Source of the DNA: Siphonodentalium dalli
Lineage: Eukaryota > Mollusca > Scaphopoda > Gadilida > Siphonodentaliidae
DNA: 64,000 bases
Assembly (NCBI GenBank): GCA_032622095.1
Contig: CP136069.1
Coordinates: 182,021,122-182,085,121 of the forward strand
Direction of reading: 5' to 3'
The translations under genes and the position numbers were made by a program. Shown here piece by piece: positions 37,601 to 44,322 of the stretch. Below the pieces are notes generated by a model. It was given only the letters and a program-made list of their open reading frames with translations. It did not search any database and had not been told where the DNA came from. How positions within the stretch are numbered: the first letter of the stretch is position 1; every line of letters begins with the position of its first letter.

Positions 37601-38861
37601 TGAAGTTATAATTTGTGTATATAATTAAAGATTTTCTAGAATATAACAAAATTGACGTCCCAAACATGTCATGGTTTTGTCATCAACAACCGATTCTTTC
37701 TAATAGAGCAACATTGACAAGTAGTTATCCCACTGAATATGTATATACAATGTATAACAGGTGTAACACCATATGCCCCCGATGCTCAGTTCAGAGAGTG
37801 GGCAATGGATGGAATTTTTTTTTTTATTTTCTAAATCCAAGAAGTGGGTATCGTTTCCCCTTAAACTGGGCTATCGATACACCAAAGCACAACCAGATTT
37901 GTTGATCAATGCTCAAAGTACAAGCTGAAATGTTCATTCAGAGACAAAATTCATAAATTCCTAAGTCAAACAAGGGCTTTAACTCTGGTAAAAACTAATG
38001 ACGAAACCTGTCATAAGTCGGTATCCTTTCCTGCCAAGCTGTGCTATCAACAATCCAAAGCACAACTGAATCAGAGTAACAATAAACTATATTCATCGAC
38101 CACATTGTGATGGTTACAGTTATGCCCTGTGCCAATGCATTCTCTTATATATGCGCATCGACCATAGGTCGCCTCGCATATATAAGAGAATGCATTGGCC
38201 TAAAAAATTTTTTTAACACTTATTACCATTTTTTCTTACATTCTTTAACAATTTTATAATTTTTTCTTACATTTTTTAACAATTTTTGTAATATTTTTCT
38301 ACATTCTTCGACAATTTTATCATTTTTAATATGTGTTAAGCCAATGCATTCTCTTATATATGCGAGGCGACCTATGGTCGACTCACATATATAAGAGAAT
38401 GCATTGGCACAGGACCGTTCTGTTGGGTAAAGGGTTAAGCCCCACTGCTCCATGTGATGGTGAACATTTAACGTGACGTAGTCATTTAGAATGCCTGTCA
38501 CAACTGAATGCTGGAACAATTACGTGAATGATGGGAGACTCGCATATATAAGAAATTGCACTGGCACAGGATATTTAATGCTGCACGAGCAAAGCTCCCA
38601 TCATGAAAGGGTTCAAGAGCAAGAATAAACAATATATACCATAAAATCCTTATCTTTTACATCACAGGGAGACGTTCCTTCCGCAGCAGGATAGCCAATT
38701 GGTTTTGTGGCTTTGAGGATCGCAGCAAGTTATCAACGCACACCATTACTAGATACGACATGTTGTCCATCAGAGAGAAACCAAAATGGAAAATCATCTC
38801 CAATATATTTGCTGTTTTTCTGGTGACGACGGGGATATTCCTGACAGTGTTTTTTGCTTGA
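8747..38861 (+). CDS. SLC5A: SLC5-family sodium/glucose cotransporter (SGLT-like), 13 exons, 5' incomplete
   Basis: Exons: 8747-8851, 10199-10258, 12390-12494, 14285-14390, 15142-15222, 21685-21890, 24430-24565, 26555-26662, 28775-28925, 30356-30524, 34500-34721, 36447-36651, 38668-38861. Every intron is GT-AG and all phases agree, giving 1848 nt (615 residues plus stop). The protein is a plasma-membrane Na+-coupled sugar (or related solute) symporter with the LeuT fold. Visible family signatures are [85 protein letters not shown], and the C-terminal hydrophobic tail ending FFA. By recalled alignment to human SGLT1, the sugar-site Asn, His, Glu, Tyr, Lys and Gln are all kept, as are the Na2-site Ala/Ile and Ser pair. 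Human SGLT1 has 664 residues, so about 70 N-terminal residues (TM1) are missing. No matching exon was found in 1-8746. Which paralogue it is cannot be settled here. Confidence 0.95.
9434..9742. mobile_element. Fold-back element with ACCTTATAAAGTCG ends
   Basis: Left GGGAACCTTATAAAGTCGAA and right inverse GACCTTATAAAGTCGAA, continuing through ATATATTTCTTAGTT and GTACTTC..GTAGGTGAA. A worn half copy lies at 10890-11045. Confidence 0.7.
10199..10258 (+). CDS. SLC5A: SLC5 gene exon (TM3)
   Basis: Acceptor TTTTGCAG, donor GGG|GTAAGT, phase 0, 20 codons. The peptide [20 protein letters not shown] is a membrane helix that aligns without gaps to the corresponding SGLT helix. Confidence 0.93.
10640..10866. 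repeat. (TCTG)n-headed dispersed repeat
   Basis: A GTCTGTCTGTTTGTCTGTCT run, then GGCCGGGAAAACTGATTTCG, ACCTTGACCTTCAAAATGG, ending near CCACCAGCTAGTATTAT. The CTAG-like end could suggest a Helitron-type element, but no terminal hairpin was established. Confidence 0.5.
10890..11045. mobile_element. Half copy of the ACCTTATAAAGTCG fold-back
   Basis: AATATATTTCTTAGTTAATG, TTCCTTAATAATATATTTC and TCTGTGAGCCGAT match 9434-9742. Confidence 0.6.
11739..11830. mobile_element. Half copy of the GC-rich hAT-like family
   Basis: Only one end is present: ACATGGGCTTGTAATGCGCT, continuing with diverged CTGCCCTTATGCACCG and GTGCCTGCT phrases and a TATTATGATAGTATA remnant of the centre. Confidence 0.55.
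12390..12494 (+). CDS. SLC5A: SLC5 gene exon ([10 protein letters not shown] signature)
   Basis: Acceptor CTCTCCAG, donor TCG|GTGAGT, phase 0, 35 codons. It contains [16 protein letters not shown], the classic SLC5 motif after TM3, and ends AYIFTKIS. Confidence 0.95.
12940..13401. mobile_element. Palindromic family G, full copy
   Basis: Inverted ends CAAGCCTG...CTGTCATTTGCAGAATGAGG. Each end carries a hairpin (GAATGAGGTCC..CTCATTCTGC arms with a GATGCTA..CCCGC core). Middle includes GTGATGTACACCCATT and TAGAGAAACT. No ORF. Confidence 0.85.
13469..13920. mobile_element. Element M, partial copy
   Basis: GTCGAGGAACCCACCTATCA, CAATTGGGATGGATATGG-type and ATGTTGATAAATAACAC phrases match one arm and the centre of 6711-7425. 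Confidence 0.7.
14285..14390 (+). CDS. SLC5A: SLC5 gene exon (ADLFAGAIF helix)
   Basis: Acceptor TTGTTTCAG, donor ACAG|GTAAGT. Starts in phase 0 and leaves one base. Encodes [17 protein letters not shown] and a second hydrophobic run ending LFTIT. Confidence 0.95.
14851..15105. mobile_element. TTAA element family C, copy 1
   Basis: Begins CCCTTCCATGACTGGAGCTT after TTAA 14847-14850. Two diverged palindromes of the CCAATG..CATTGG type. The right end (CAGCTCCCATCAT) is worn. It ends about 37 bases before the SLC5 exon at 15142. Confidence 0.75.
15142..15222 (+). CDS. SLC5A: SLC5 gene exon (TDFIQT helix)
   Basis: Acceptor TTGTTTCAG. Donor T|GTAGGT was chosen because it leaves one base, which the next exon (starting GT) needs. 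Encodes [20 protein letters not shown], with the conserved Asp of the TD pair. Confidence 0.92.
15223..17749. other. SLC5 intron, mostly unique sequence
   Basis: No further exon is required by phase. Contains a (TA)n run near 15427 and, from 17484, scattered CTAAAATGTTGTA motifs. Confidence 0.6.
17758..17963. mobile_element. GC-rich hAT-like fold-back element, 8-bp TSD
   Basis: Same ends as the element at 2705 but with almost no middle: the two roughly 100-base arms face each other around a short centre, so the whole element can fold into one hairpin. Exact duplication GATTGTTT at 17750-17757 and 17964-17971. Lies in the SLC5 intron before the exon at 21685. Confidence 0.9.
18736..19026. mobile_element. 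TTAA element family B, copy 1
   Basis: Ends CCCTTTGAGTGCCAGG and the inverse ACTCAAAGGG, TTAA at 18732-18735 and 19027-19030. Contains the same 67-bp palindrome as family A (18784-18850), then poly-T and poly-C runs. Confidence 0.85.
19045..19512. mobile_element. Palindromic family G, full copy
   Basis: Same layout as 12940-13401. The left end has TGAGTTTAGTGTGCC duplicated, and the right end is CAGGCCTG. Confidence 0.85.
19733..20125. mobile_element. TTAA element family A, copy 2
   Basis: 393 bp, TTAA at 19729-19732 and 20126-20129, same ends and two palindromes, in the opposite orientation to copy 1. Intronic in the SLC5 gene. Confidence 0.9.
20295..20498. mobile_element. Palindromic family G, short copy without middle
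   Basis: CAAGCCTTGAAATAGTGTG to the exact inverse. The two hairpin modules are brought together at a CACCTCAGCAG junction. Confidence 0.85.
20718..21183. mobile_element. Palindromic family G, full copy
   Basis: Ends CAAGCCTGCAAAT and the inverse ATTTGCAGGCTTG. Middle GATGTTCACACATTGGGCAC. Confidence 0.85.
21258..21525. mobile_element. TTAA element family D, copy 1
   Basis: Ends CCCTTTCTATACCAAATGG and the inverse TTTAGTATAGAAAGGG, right TTAA 21526-21529, left changed to TTGA. 268 bp, no palindrome module. Lies directly upstream of the triplicated exon acceptor. Confidence 0.85.
21557..21684 (+). repeat. 64-bp tandem triplication of an SLC5 exon acceptor
   Basis: AG-GTTTTATAAAGGTCGGTGGA starts at 21557, 21621 and 21685, exactly 64 bases apart. 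Copies 1 and 2 contain polypyrimidine, AG and 36 exon bases, then ATGGTTAATTGA, a stop in the coding frame. Copy 3 leads into the true exon. Confidence 0.95.
21685..21890 (+). CDS. SLC5A: SLC5 gene exon (extracellular loop and WYWCADQ helix), acceptor triplicated upstream
   Basis: Acceptor TTGTTTACAG, donor CAG|GTTTGT, 2 + 68 codons. Encodes [14 protein letters not shown], a loop with N-glycosylation sequons (NWT, NET) and a Cys (ETC), then GDIPWPG and SIWYWCADQ. The Tyr of WYW is the conserved inner-gate residue of SGLTs. The residue three before it is Ser, as recalled for SGLT2, rather than the Thr of SGLT1. Two extra copies of the acceptor and first 36 bases of the exon lie directly upstream, but both run into an in-frame TGA, so only this third acceptor gives the full exon. 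Confidence 0.95.
22053..22265. mobile_element. TA-flanked fold-back element F, copy 1
   Basis: 213 bp, TA on each side, ends CAGTAATGCCCTAAATAATC and inverse. The arms pair almost completely (ATGGCTTGTTGCCATTCATT) around a small loop. TA duplication with CAGT ends fits Tc1/mariner-type non-autonomous elements. Confidence 0.88.
23555..23935. repeat. 36-bp minisatellite inside a family D element
   Basis: About ten units of TATTCACTGGTGGGAAATGG plus TCAGAATTAAGATCCC. Three later units have 7 extra bases (TCATATA). Because 36 is a multiple of three, long false ORFs arise on both strands. The unit matches a single segment of ordinary D copies. Confidence 0.92.
24002..24368. mobile_element. TTAA-flanked family E, copy 1 (nested in D)
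   Basis: TTAA at 23998-24001 and 24369-24372, left AGACATATTATGGACT, right TTTACATCACT. 367 bp. Closely matches 36668-37030. Confidence 0.85.
24430..24565 (+). CDS. SLC5A: SLC5 gene exon ([11 protein letters not shown])
   Basis: Acceptor CTACTTTAG, donor ACAG|GTATAG, 45 codons plus one base. Encodes [18 protein letters not shown] and [10 protein letters not shown]. The Lys aligns with a sugar-site lysine of SGLT1. Confidence 0.95.
24589..24834. mobile_element. TTAA element family D, copy 2
   Basis: TTAA at 24585-24588 and 24835-24838, body GGAGGGATGTTCAGGAAAAG and TAATAAGTTCAACTAG as in copy 1. Starts 23 bases after the SLC5 exon ending at 24565. Confidence 0.85.
24839..25205. mobile_element. 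TTAA element family B, copy 2, right end lost
   Basis: Starts CCCTTTCAGTGCCAAG after TTAA 24835-24838. The palindrome is reduced to one arm. The body (ATGGGCATCAAAATTATTAC...) matches other B copies and breaks off in an A-run near 25205. Shares its left TTAA with the neighbouring family D element. Confidence 0.8.
25206..26128. other. SLC5 intron, nothing recognised
   Basis: AT-rich without clear repeats or ORFs. Confidence 0.6.
26133..26502. mobile_element. TTAA element family B, copy 3
   Basis: TTAA at 26129-26132 and 26503-26506, 67-bp palindrome with one substitution, subterminal GGGCCGATGAAATCGGCCC palindrome. Ends 52 bases before the SLC5 exon at 26555. Confidence 0.87.
26555..26662 (+). 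CDS. SLC5A: SLC5 gene exon (Cys-rich loop, NIAYPTLV), donor repeated downstream
   Basis: Acceptor TCAACAG, donor CGAG|GTTAGT. Encodes [36 protein letters not shown]. Four cysteines match the spacing of the SGLT extracellular loop. The last 46 bases of the exon plus the donor are repeated four more times just downstream. Read-through past the first donor meets TAG at once (CGA GGT TAG). Confidence 0.95.
26617..26906 (+). repeat. 58-bp five-fold repeat of an SLC5 exon end and donor
   Basis: TCTAATATTGCCTACCCTAC starts at 26617, 26675, 26733, 26791 and 26849. Each unit contains the last 46 exon bases, the donor G|GTTAGT and 12 intron bases, with no differences seen between units. Confidence 0.96.
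27690..28235. repeat. AAGCTTGG/CCTTGG short-palindrome repeat region
   Basis: Many irregular copies of AACCTTGGTATAGCTCGG, TATTTAAAGCTTGGCTGC and CCAAGGCTGAAAACCTTGG, fading to TTCCAAGG phrases. Lies in an SLC5 intron. Confidence 0.8.
28775..28925 (+). CDS. SLC5A: SLC5 gene exon (Na2-site helix [12 protein letters not shown])
   Basis: Acceptor TTTTCACAG, donor GGAAG|GTCAGT (phase 2). Encodes [36 protein letters not shown]. The paired serines align with the Na2-site serines of SGLT1. Confidence 0.95.
29285..29741. mobile_element. Palindromic family G, full copy
   Basis: Ends CAAGCATTGAAATAATGTG and TTTGCAGGCTTG. Both hairpins are present, the right one partly worn. Confidence 0.82.
30031..30330. 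mobile_element. Palindromic family G, partial copy next to an exon
   Basis: Middle plus one end (TATTTCAAGGCTTA). Ends 26 bases before the SLC5 exon at 30356, so it supplies sequence close to the branch and polypyrimidine zone. Confidence 0.8.
30356..30524 (+). CDS. SLC5A: SLC5 gene exon (YIQ sugar-site helix)
   Basis: Acceptor CACTTTCAG, donor AAG|GTGAGA, one base plus 56 codons. Encodes [20 protein letters not shown], then DLYVYIQ with the conserved Gln (Gln457 of SGLT1, Glu in SGLT3), and ends FWERFNEK. Confidence 0.95.
30650..31029. mobile_element. TTAA element family A, copy 3
   Basis: 380 bp, TTAA at 30646-30649 and 31030-31033, same ends and palindromes. Lies 126 bases downstream of an SLC5 exon. 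Confidence 0.9.
31421..32389. repeat. Repeat with about five 165-bp units (GGGGCATAACTC type)
   Basis: Units contain AAAGGGGCATAACTC, TTATCATCCGGACAAC and TTTCTAAGTCAAA. Bounded by AATATACGCCCT at the left and (GGAC)n plus AAAGGGCGTATAA at the right. Confidence 0.8.
32617..33543. mobile_element. TTAA element family B, copy 4, with nested insertion
   Basis: Reverse-oriented B element (TTAA 32613-32616 and 33544-33547) carrying a 494-bp insertion at its internal TTAA. The palindrome keeps only part of one arm. Confidence 0.85.
32732..33225. mobile_element. TTAA-flanked element nested in family B copy 4
   Basis: Flanked by TTAA at 32728-32731 and 33226-33229. Ends AGGCACG and the inverse AGGTACG. 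The uninterrupted sequence in the B copy at 50838-51308 reads TATGCTTAAGCATACCC with a single TTAA, so the empty site is known. Ends differ from CCCTTT, so this is another TTAA-using family. Confidence 0.85.
33667..34013. mobile_element. TTAA-flanked family E, copy 3, inverted
   Basis: Runs from GGTGATCAGATAGAAATGG to ACATAATATGTCT before TTAA 34014-34017. The other end is lost. Confidence 0.8.
34500..34721 (+). CDS. SLC5A: SLC5 gene exon (two helices and Cys loop)
   Basis: Acceptor CCTTTCTAG, donor TGT|GTGAGT, 74 codons, phase 0. Encodes [18 protein letters not shown], a loop with Cys (VPLCTD; partner cysteine of the known SGLT loop disulfide by position), [10 protein letters not shown] and [10 protein letters not shown]. 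Confidence 0.95.
35296..35688. mobile_element. TTAA element family A, copy 4
   Basis: 393 bp, TTAA at 35292-35295 and 35689-35692, same ends and both palindromes. One palindrome has a CATATGTCG centre variant. Confidence 0.9.
35893..36348. mobile_element. Palindromic family G, full copy, reverse
   Basis: Both hairpins present, with outer AGCCTGAGTTTAGTG and CAAAACTCAG ends. Lies about 100 bases before the SLC5 exon at 36447. Confidence 0.82.
36447..36651 (+). CDS. SLC5A: SLC5 gene exon (cytoplasmic acidic linker)
   Basis: Acceptor TTTTTACAG, donor GAAG|GTACTT, 68 codons plus one base. Encodes [17 protein letters not shown] then a Glu/Asp-rich, Ser-containing stretch. This is the hydrophilic linker before the last helix and is variable in the family. 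Confidence 0.9.
36668..37030. mobile_element. TTAA-flanked family E, copy 2
   Basis: TTAA at 36664-36667 and 37031-37034, left AGACATATTATGTACTCG, right TTCACATCACT. It begins only 16 bases after the SLC5 exon ending at 36651. Confidence 0.85.
37133..37340. mobile_element. TTAA element family B-related fold-back
   Basis: TTAA at 37129-37132 and 37341-37344, ends CCCTTTCAGTGCCAAGTCCG as in family B. The whole 208 bp folds into two nearly perfect arms of about 100 bases around GAGCTCTTAGAGCTC. Lacks the shared 67-bp palindrome. Confidence 0.9.
38097..38434. mobile_element. TTAA element family A, copy 5, left end lost
   Basis: Keeps both palindromes and the right TIR next to TTAA (38435-38438). 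The left TIR is missing, and the spacer between palindromes is expanded by repeats of ACATTCTTTAACAATTTT. Confidence 0.85.
38525..38614. mobile_element. TTAA element family C, right-end fragment
   Basis: Half palindrome (GACTCGCATATATAAGAAAT) followed by TTTAATGCTGCACGAGC and CCCATCATGAAAGGGTT. Lies just upstream of the last SLC5 exon. Confidence 0.65.
38668..38861 (+). CDS. SLC5A: SLC5 gene terminal exon (last TM and stop)
   Basis: Acceptor ACATCACAG, stop TGA at 38859-38861. Encodes a basic start ([17 protein letters not shown]), [20 protein letters not shown], and ends TVFFA, matching the final helix and FA end of SGLTs. Confidence 0.93.
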
Positions 38862-38996
38862 GCTTCTGATGTTATTAATACGCATTGTGTTCCCGTCCTG
38901 TGCTATATGTTGATGATCAATGAGTAATTTTAAAATAGTAAACATTTTACTGGGTATCAAGCTGCATTAGCTCATCAGTCAGTTAAACCTTTCTAT

Positions 38997-39558
38997 ACTA
39001 AATAATATCATTGATGAGTAGTTCCCTTAACCATTTCATGATAGGAGTTGCGCTGGGAGCCTGGCATATATAAGAGAATGTATTGGCCCATGAGTTGTGC
39101 TGGTGTAGCGTTGAAGATCCTGTATCAGTGCATTCCTTGTATATGCAAGTTTCCCATAGGGAGCCTCACATATATACGAGAATGCACTGGCTTAAATGTT
39201 AAGGTATATATTGTTAGGCCAATGTATTCTCTTATATATGTGAGGCTCCCTGTGGGAGACTCGCATATATAACATATATAAGAGAATGCATTGGCACAGG
39301 GTTTTCGCAAAATTTCAGGAAGCTCCAGTCATGGAAGGGTTAAGAAATGTTCAGATAATAAGTTCAACAAACAACCGTAGGTTGAACTTATTATCTTAAC
39401 AATTCCCACCAATGAATATGAGTCAATCTGCTCTTGTATTATCTGTTTTATGTCTGTCATCTGCTTTTATTACCTGAGCACCCCTCCAAATGAATAATAT
39501 ACCATTCTGATGTATACTATTATAACTGAATGGGAGAATCCATTTGGTATGGAAAGGG
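38997..39558. mobile_element. TTAA element family D, with family C nested
   Basis: Left end ACCTTTCTATACTAAAT after TTAA 38993-38996, right end inverse ATTTGGTATGGAAAGGG before TTAA 39559-39562. A family C element occupies 39031-39339 at an internal TTAA. The remaining halves match the family D copy at 21258. Confidence 0.85.
39031..39339. mobile_element. TTAA element family C, copy 3, nested in D
   Basis: TTAA at 39027-39030 and 39340-39343, right end inverse of CCCTTCCATGACTGGAGCTT. Three diverged palindromic modules (GTATTGG..., CACTGG..., CATTGG...). Confidence 0.85.
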
Positions 39559-39562
39559 TTAA

Positions 39563-40032
39563 ATAGGCTTGCCACTGCAGCCACTACCATGATGCATTTA
39601 TCAACCACAAGTACATGTATATTAAGAGACATTGTTCAGTTTAAAGAAAATGTTTACAGCATTTTTTGGCTTCAAATTCAATTAATTTTATTATAACAAC
39701 ACTCCAAAGATGGAAAATTACACACCAAGCCTCCCTATACTAATATACATGTACCACACACAGCAGCCATGATTAATTACCGATGAATTATCACTGAATA
39801 TATTCAACTGTCTATTCCCGCTGACTTTCCAGTTGAATTTCAGCCTCATTTTATATCACTGTATGTGCAACTGATTCTCAGTTGAATGTAACGCTGAATT
39901 TACAGCTGAATATACAGCAGAATTTCAACCTCATTTAAATAATTGGAACTGCAGATTCTAGGCTGAAGCATAGCGGTTACTCTGCTGATGTCCATTAGGA
40001 TTTACATAGAGCAAATTGCAGTAGGGTGAATT
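39563..40032. other. Intergenic, diverged CAGCTGAATTTAC-type short repeats
   Basis: Loose repetition of TTGAATTTCAGC / GCTGAATTTACAGCTGAAT between 39800 and 39930. No gene. Confidence 0.55.
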
Positions 40033-40214
40033 GGTCGACTCGCATATATAAGAGAATGCATTGGCACAGGGCATAATTGTAACTATCACAATGTGGTCAA
40101 GGAGCCGGTTCCAATGATATCCATATTTGTATGGTTCTATTGAGACAGACCGAAGATATTTTAGGCTGTTGAAGCTTTATTTGGCCGGTTTTGAACGGTT
40201 TGTTGGGTAAAGGG
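40033..40214. mobile_element. TTAA element family A, copy 6, half element
   Basis: Begins inside the right palindrome (GGTCGACTCGCATATATAAG) and runs to the right TIR and TTAA (40215-40218). Confidence 0.85.
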
Positions 40215-40218
40215 TTAA

Positions 40219-41084
40219 GGCTACAAAAGAGGATGCATTTACACTGATTCTAGGCTAATAGCCTAATATACAACAGTTACTGACATTCAGCTGTAATAAT
40301 GCTGAAATTGCTGAATATACACTAGCTTTCGATCGACTTACAATTTAATAATTATTTTGGTAAAAATTTATTTGCAGACTTCACTAATGGTTTACATGTT
40401 TGGTCTTTTTCCACTTTGGGAAATTCATTTGTCCTGTTTATGAAAAGCCATTGACCTAACCTAACCTAGCAAAAATTATACGGGAAATATATACGGACAT
40501 GCCCAAATGCCATAATGAGACTTTGGGAGGTCACGCAAGACCACGGTTTGCAGTGCGAGATCTAAAATGATTTTCGGAATAAAAGACAATGAAAATTATC
40601 ACCAGAAACAAATTGATGGTATCTTGTTATTCATTGTTGATACATAGGTATACCTATTCCTGATTAAGTAATCATGTTTTATTCATGTAAATAGACAGGT
40701 TAGAATACAATGCCGATTGCAAGTGAAAGGCTTGATGTTTGTTTACATATGTGATGACACATGCTGGGGAATTCCCGTTTGAACCAGGCATCACCATATG
40801 TGAAATTTGTAGTGGCATGAAGAAAATAAATAGATTTCAAAAATAAAAATCTAATTACTCTTGAGCATTGAAAGGCTATTTCTTCGATTCAAATCATATA
40901 TTTTTAACTACCCCCCCCCCCCCCCCCCCCCCTTCTATAACACTGTAGTGACTCCTGTAATATTCTTTAACATCTCGGTGTGTACATGGGTCAGCCATTA
41001 ATGTCATTGTCCGATTGTACTGCACCCATGACAACATACCTGGATAAATATTGTAATGTGGGGGGGGGGCTTGATTCTGTGATC
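40219..41084. other. Intergenic, nothing recognised
   Basis: A poly-C run at 40911-40932. No exon on either strand. Confidence 0.6.
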
Positions 41085-41212
41085 TTGAATGAGACTTTTC
41101 AGCCTAACAAACTTGGTATCTGACCACGTTATGATTTTTGTCAGATTGCGATCCCTGGTCTACTAGCACAAGAGACCAGTGCGCTACCGCTCGGCTACCG
41201 ACTTCCCTGTTA
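41085..41212 (-). repeat. Possible tRNA-derived SINE head
   Basis: On the minus strand GGTAGCCGAGCGGTAGCGCA resembles a class II tRNA (Ser/Leu) D-arm with an A box. It is followed by a CTGGTCT..AGACCAG stem and AGGGATCGCAATC, a worn B box. No full cloverleaf or variable arm, so not a functional tRNA. Confidence 0.45.
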
Positions 41213-41535
41213 AATCAGACAGGGCACCTTTAATCTACTCTTCAGCATCATTGTGTTCATGAGAAGTATATTCTGATTTTATAGTTTATAATGTATAATA
41301 TAATATATACACACAGAGCTATCTGTTATATTGTTTCTCTGGTAATATATCTCACCAATAAATAATTGAGCTGTTTTCGTTGTAATCATCGCTAATCAAA
41401 AAAATTAAAACCAAAACATTCAGTGTTTGATGAAAACAGATGTACAATTGGTATGATTATATTTATCAAAGATAGGGTGTATGTTCTGGGTTACCAGTCA
41501 TAACAACAGCAACAACATGGGCAGGGGGTGTTTAA

Positions 41536-41928
41536 CCCTTTACCCAACAGAACGGCCCTGTGCCAATGCATTCTCTTATATATGCGAGTCGACCATAGGT
41601 CGCCTCGCATATATAAGAGAATGCATTGGCTTAACACATTAAAAATTATAAAATTGTTAAAGAATGTAAGAAAAAATGGTAAAAAGTGTTAAAAAAAAGA
41701 TTGTTTTTAGGCCAATGCATTCTCTTATATATGCGAGGCGACCTATGGTCGACTTGCATATATAAGAGAATGCATTGGCACAGGGCATAACTGTAACTAT
41801 CACAATGTGGTCAAGGAGCCGGTTCCAATGATATCCATATTTGTATGGTTTTATTGAGACAGACCCAAGATAATTTAGGCTGTTGCAGCTTTATTTGGCC
41901 GTTTTTGGCCGGTTTGTTGGGTAAAGGG
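41536..41928. mobile_element. TTAA element family A, copy 7
   Basis: 393 bp, TTAA at 41532-41535 and 41929-41932, both palindromes present. Lies between the two convergent genes. Confidence 0.9.
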
Positions 41929-42610
41929 TTAATGAAGATTATACATGGTTCCCAAAGATCAGACCTAATTCAAGGGCATTTTCCTACAATTTTCAAGTCC
42001 CTCTCTTCAGAAATTCACGGCAATTTATTGGCCAATTTTATCACTTAAGTAGATTAATAGACTATTCCAATATATGCTTTTATAGAAAGGGTTAACTTTA
42101 CTCAAATAAAATATTTGTCACCCCCCCCCCCCAAGTCTTAAATCAGATAGGGCATCTTTAAAAACAGATGTTTTATATCTGGCTTTTGCAGTATCCAAGA
42201 TGATGTGGGGGTGGGGGGGGGGGGCCTTGTTAGTATCTTTGGAAAATATAGAAAAAAACAAATGTTGAAATAGCCAGCAGTTATATCTTGCCACCATTTT
42301 CAAACAAATTATGATGTTGGTTTCTGGCCCTGAAAGGTGAAAAACTCTTTCTCACCGATTCTTAATAAATTGCCAGAGAAACAAAAATTCAGTATATTTA
42401 ACTCTGTTTGCATTATATTAATCAGGGTTTTTAAAGGATACAAATTTATTTTTATGAAAATTTTGTCTTTTAGTATATATTATATAATCTTTCCCAAATA
42501 AAAGCGTTACTCTCTTATTTGAGTTTCATGTTCCTTCATAATACACAAGCTTCTACATCTTGCCGATTGAGTCCTTTTATGATTACTATGTGTAGTTAAG
42601 AAACCTCTTA

Positions 42611-43773
42611 CAGGGTTCATACAGGTTCCCAAAAACTAAATTTAAGCACCTTATAATGACATTTTAATGACTCGCCCGTGTCCCATAAATGTGGAGTCGA
42701 AATAGCTACTAGACACTAGATTTGTAGAGGTATCCATGAATCTGATGTGTATGTCCATTTGTTTGTTTTGTAGGGTTGAATTTAGACTTTCGTCAAACAG
42801 GAGGACGTATGTATCGGCGTCCTTCAGACGTGAAGTCATTTGCTGTCTGAAATATGGCGCCAAACCATATTTGGTGAGATATGCCGTTTTTCAATCGCCA
42901 CATGAAAACGATTTTGCTATGTTGGAGTCGGGAAACATCTTCGCAAACAGTTCTGCAGTGTGTGTCGAACTGTTGTAGCTATAATGTGACTCAACAACTT
43001 TCATCGTCCACAAGATTTCAGATTTTGACCATTTCCTCTGTTCTCACAAATGGTGTCACTGTTGGGCCTCTGGATGTGGATGAAACTGATGTCGATGTGG
43101 AGTTTGTGGACGTTGTGGGCGTGGCATTCGTCGCATTGTTCATAAACACCGAAATGTCATTCGACTTTTGACTCCGGTCGATGTGTCTTTTCGACAAAAT
43201 GTGGCTTTTCAGGGCCGCCTCGCCCATACTGGCTATTGTGAACGTTTTTGCGCATATTACGCATTTTGCCGAATGAATGTCTTGATCGGGCGACAACCAC
43301 TGCTTATACTTTGTTTGTTTACACCATTCGACATTGAACTTGCACTTTCCCGGCATATTTATTTGTTCAGCCGGTTAAATTTTCTATTAACTTACATGAT
43401 TGGCTGGTGTAAATTTTCCCTCCAATCAGAGCGAAGCTTACATATGCTTTGCGGAGAGCACAGTTTCGTACTATTGAAAAATCGTACGTATCGGAAACGA
43501 TGCTATTTTTAGCAATTACGCGATGTCTCCATCACTTCCGCCGCAATGTTCCGTTCTATTTTTACGATCATATCGGCGATGTAACAGTTTTATAGGTATA
43601 AGACCGCCCATGCCTTGTTGTTTATTCCCCAGGCCCGGTCTTATACCAGAATTTAAGCACTTTTAATGACCTGAGTGGTATTAGGGAGAGAATTTAAGCA
43701 GTTTTAAGGGCCTTGGAAATAGAAAATCAAATTCAAGCACTTTTAATGAGTTTAAGCACCTGTGCGAACCCTG
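42611..43773 (-). mobile_element. hAT-like element with dead BED-finger gene
   Basis: Ends are CAGGGTTCATACAGGT and the inverted CAGGGTTCGCACAGGT, flanked by the 6-bp direct repeat CTCTTA (42605-42610, 43774-43779). Inside, on the minus strand, 43356-43018 encodes MPGKCKFNVEW... with a BED-type finger (C-x2-C-x16-H-x5-H: CVICAKTF, SHILSKRH) and a Thr/Ser-rich linker. The reading then shifts frame; 42863-42651 keeps SRLKDADTYVLLFDESLNST and stops early. It is therefore a broken, shortened relative of animal BED-finger/hAT-type proteins. Confidence 0.75.
43018..43356 (-). pseudogene. BED zinc-finger ORF fragment
   Basis: 112 codons from ATG: basic N-terminus, BED finger (Cys, Cys, His, His) and a low-complexity Thr/Asn/Ser stretch, ended by a stop after RTEEMVKI. 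Homologous downstream coding sequence continues in other frames to 42651. It sits inside the element 42611-43773. Confidence 0.7.
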
Positions 43774-44076
43774 CTCTTATATTTAAAATGGAGATTTATA
43801 AATTATAATAAGGAATCGGGTAACAGTATAATTTATAAACAAAATAAGGAATTTACACAATAAAAATCGCCTGTACAATTCTCAAACAAATGGTATACTG
43901 ATACAAAAATATATCTCAATAAATCAAAACACAACCTCTAATCAGTTCACTTGAGTTGCAACGATGCATTCCAATTTCAATGCATTGTGATTCTGTCTCT
44001 TCATCGTCAGAATGTTAGCACGTTGCATCATGATTCATGTTTTGAATAGCAGCAGCAGTTTCCAACACTTCACTGT

Positions 44077-44322
44077 CAGGACAGACACATCCTGAATTCT
44101 ACTATTATAGTGGTATTCTACTGTTATAGTGGTATTAACTGGTATAGTGGTATTCTACTGTTATAGTGGTATATCACCATAACATATTCATGTTTCCTTT
44201 ATTTGCGTCGGGAATAGAAGACGGTGCATACCAGTGCACAGCCAAATTTCAATATCGCAGCGAATGGATATGTTATGGTCATATACCACTATAATAGTGG
44301 AATTCAGGATGTGCCTCACCTG
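44077..44322. mobile_element. Element K, short copy
   Basis: Inverted ends CAGG..GCACATCCTGAATTC with inner CCACTATTATAGTGG repeats and GACCATAACATAT arms. The core GTCGGGAATAGAAGACGG recurs in the copy at 46549. No target duplication seen. Confidence 0.7.

Noticed and set aside
41141-41210. Functional tRNA gene
   Set aside because: No complete acceptor stem, worn B box, no proper variable arm; better seen as a SINE remnant.
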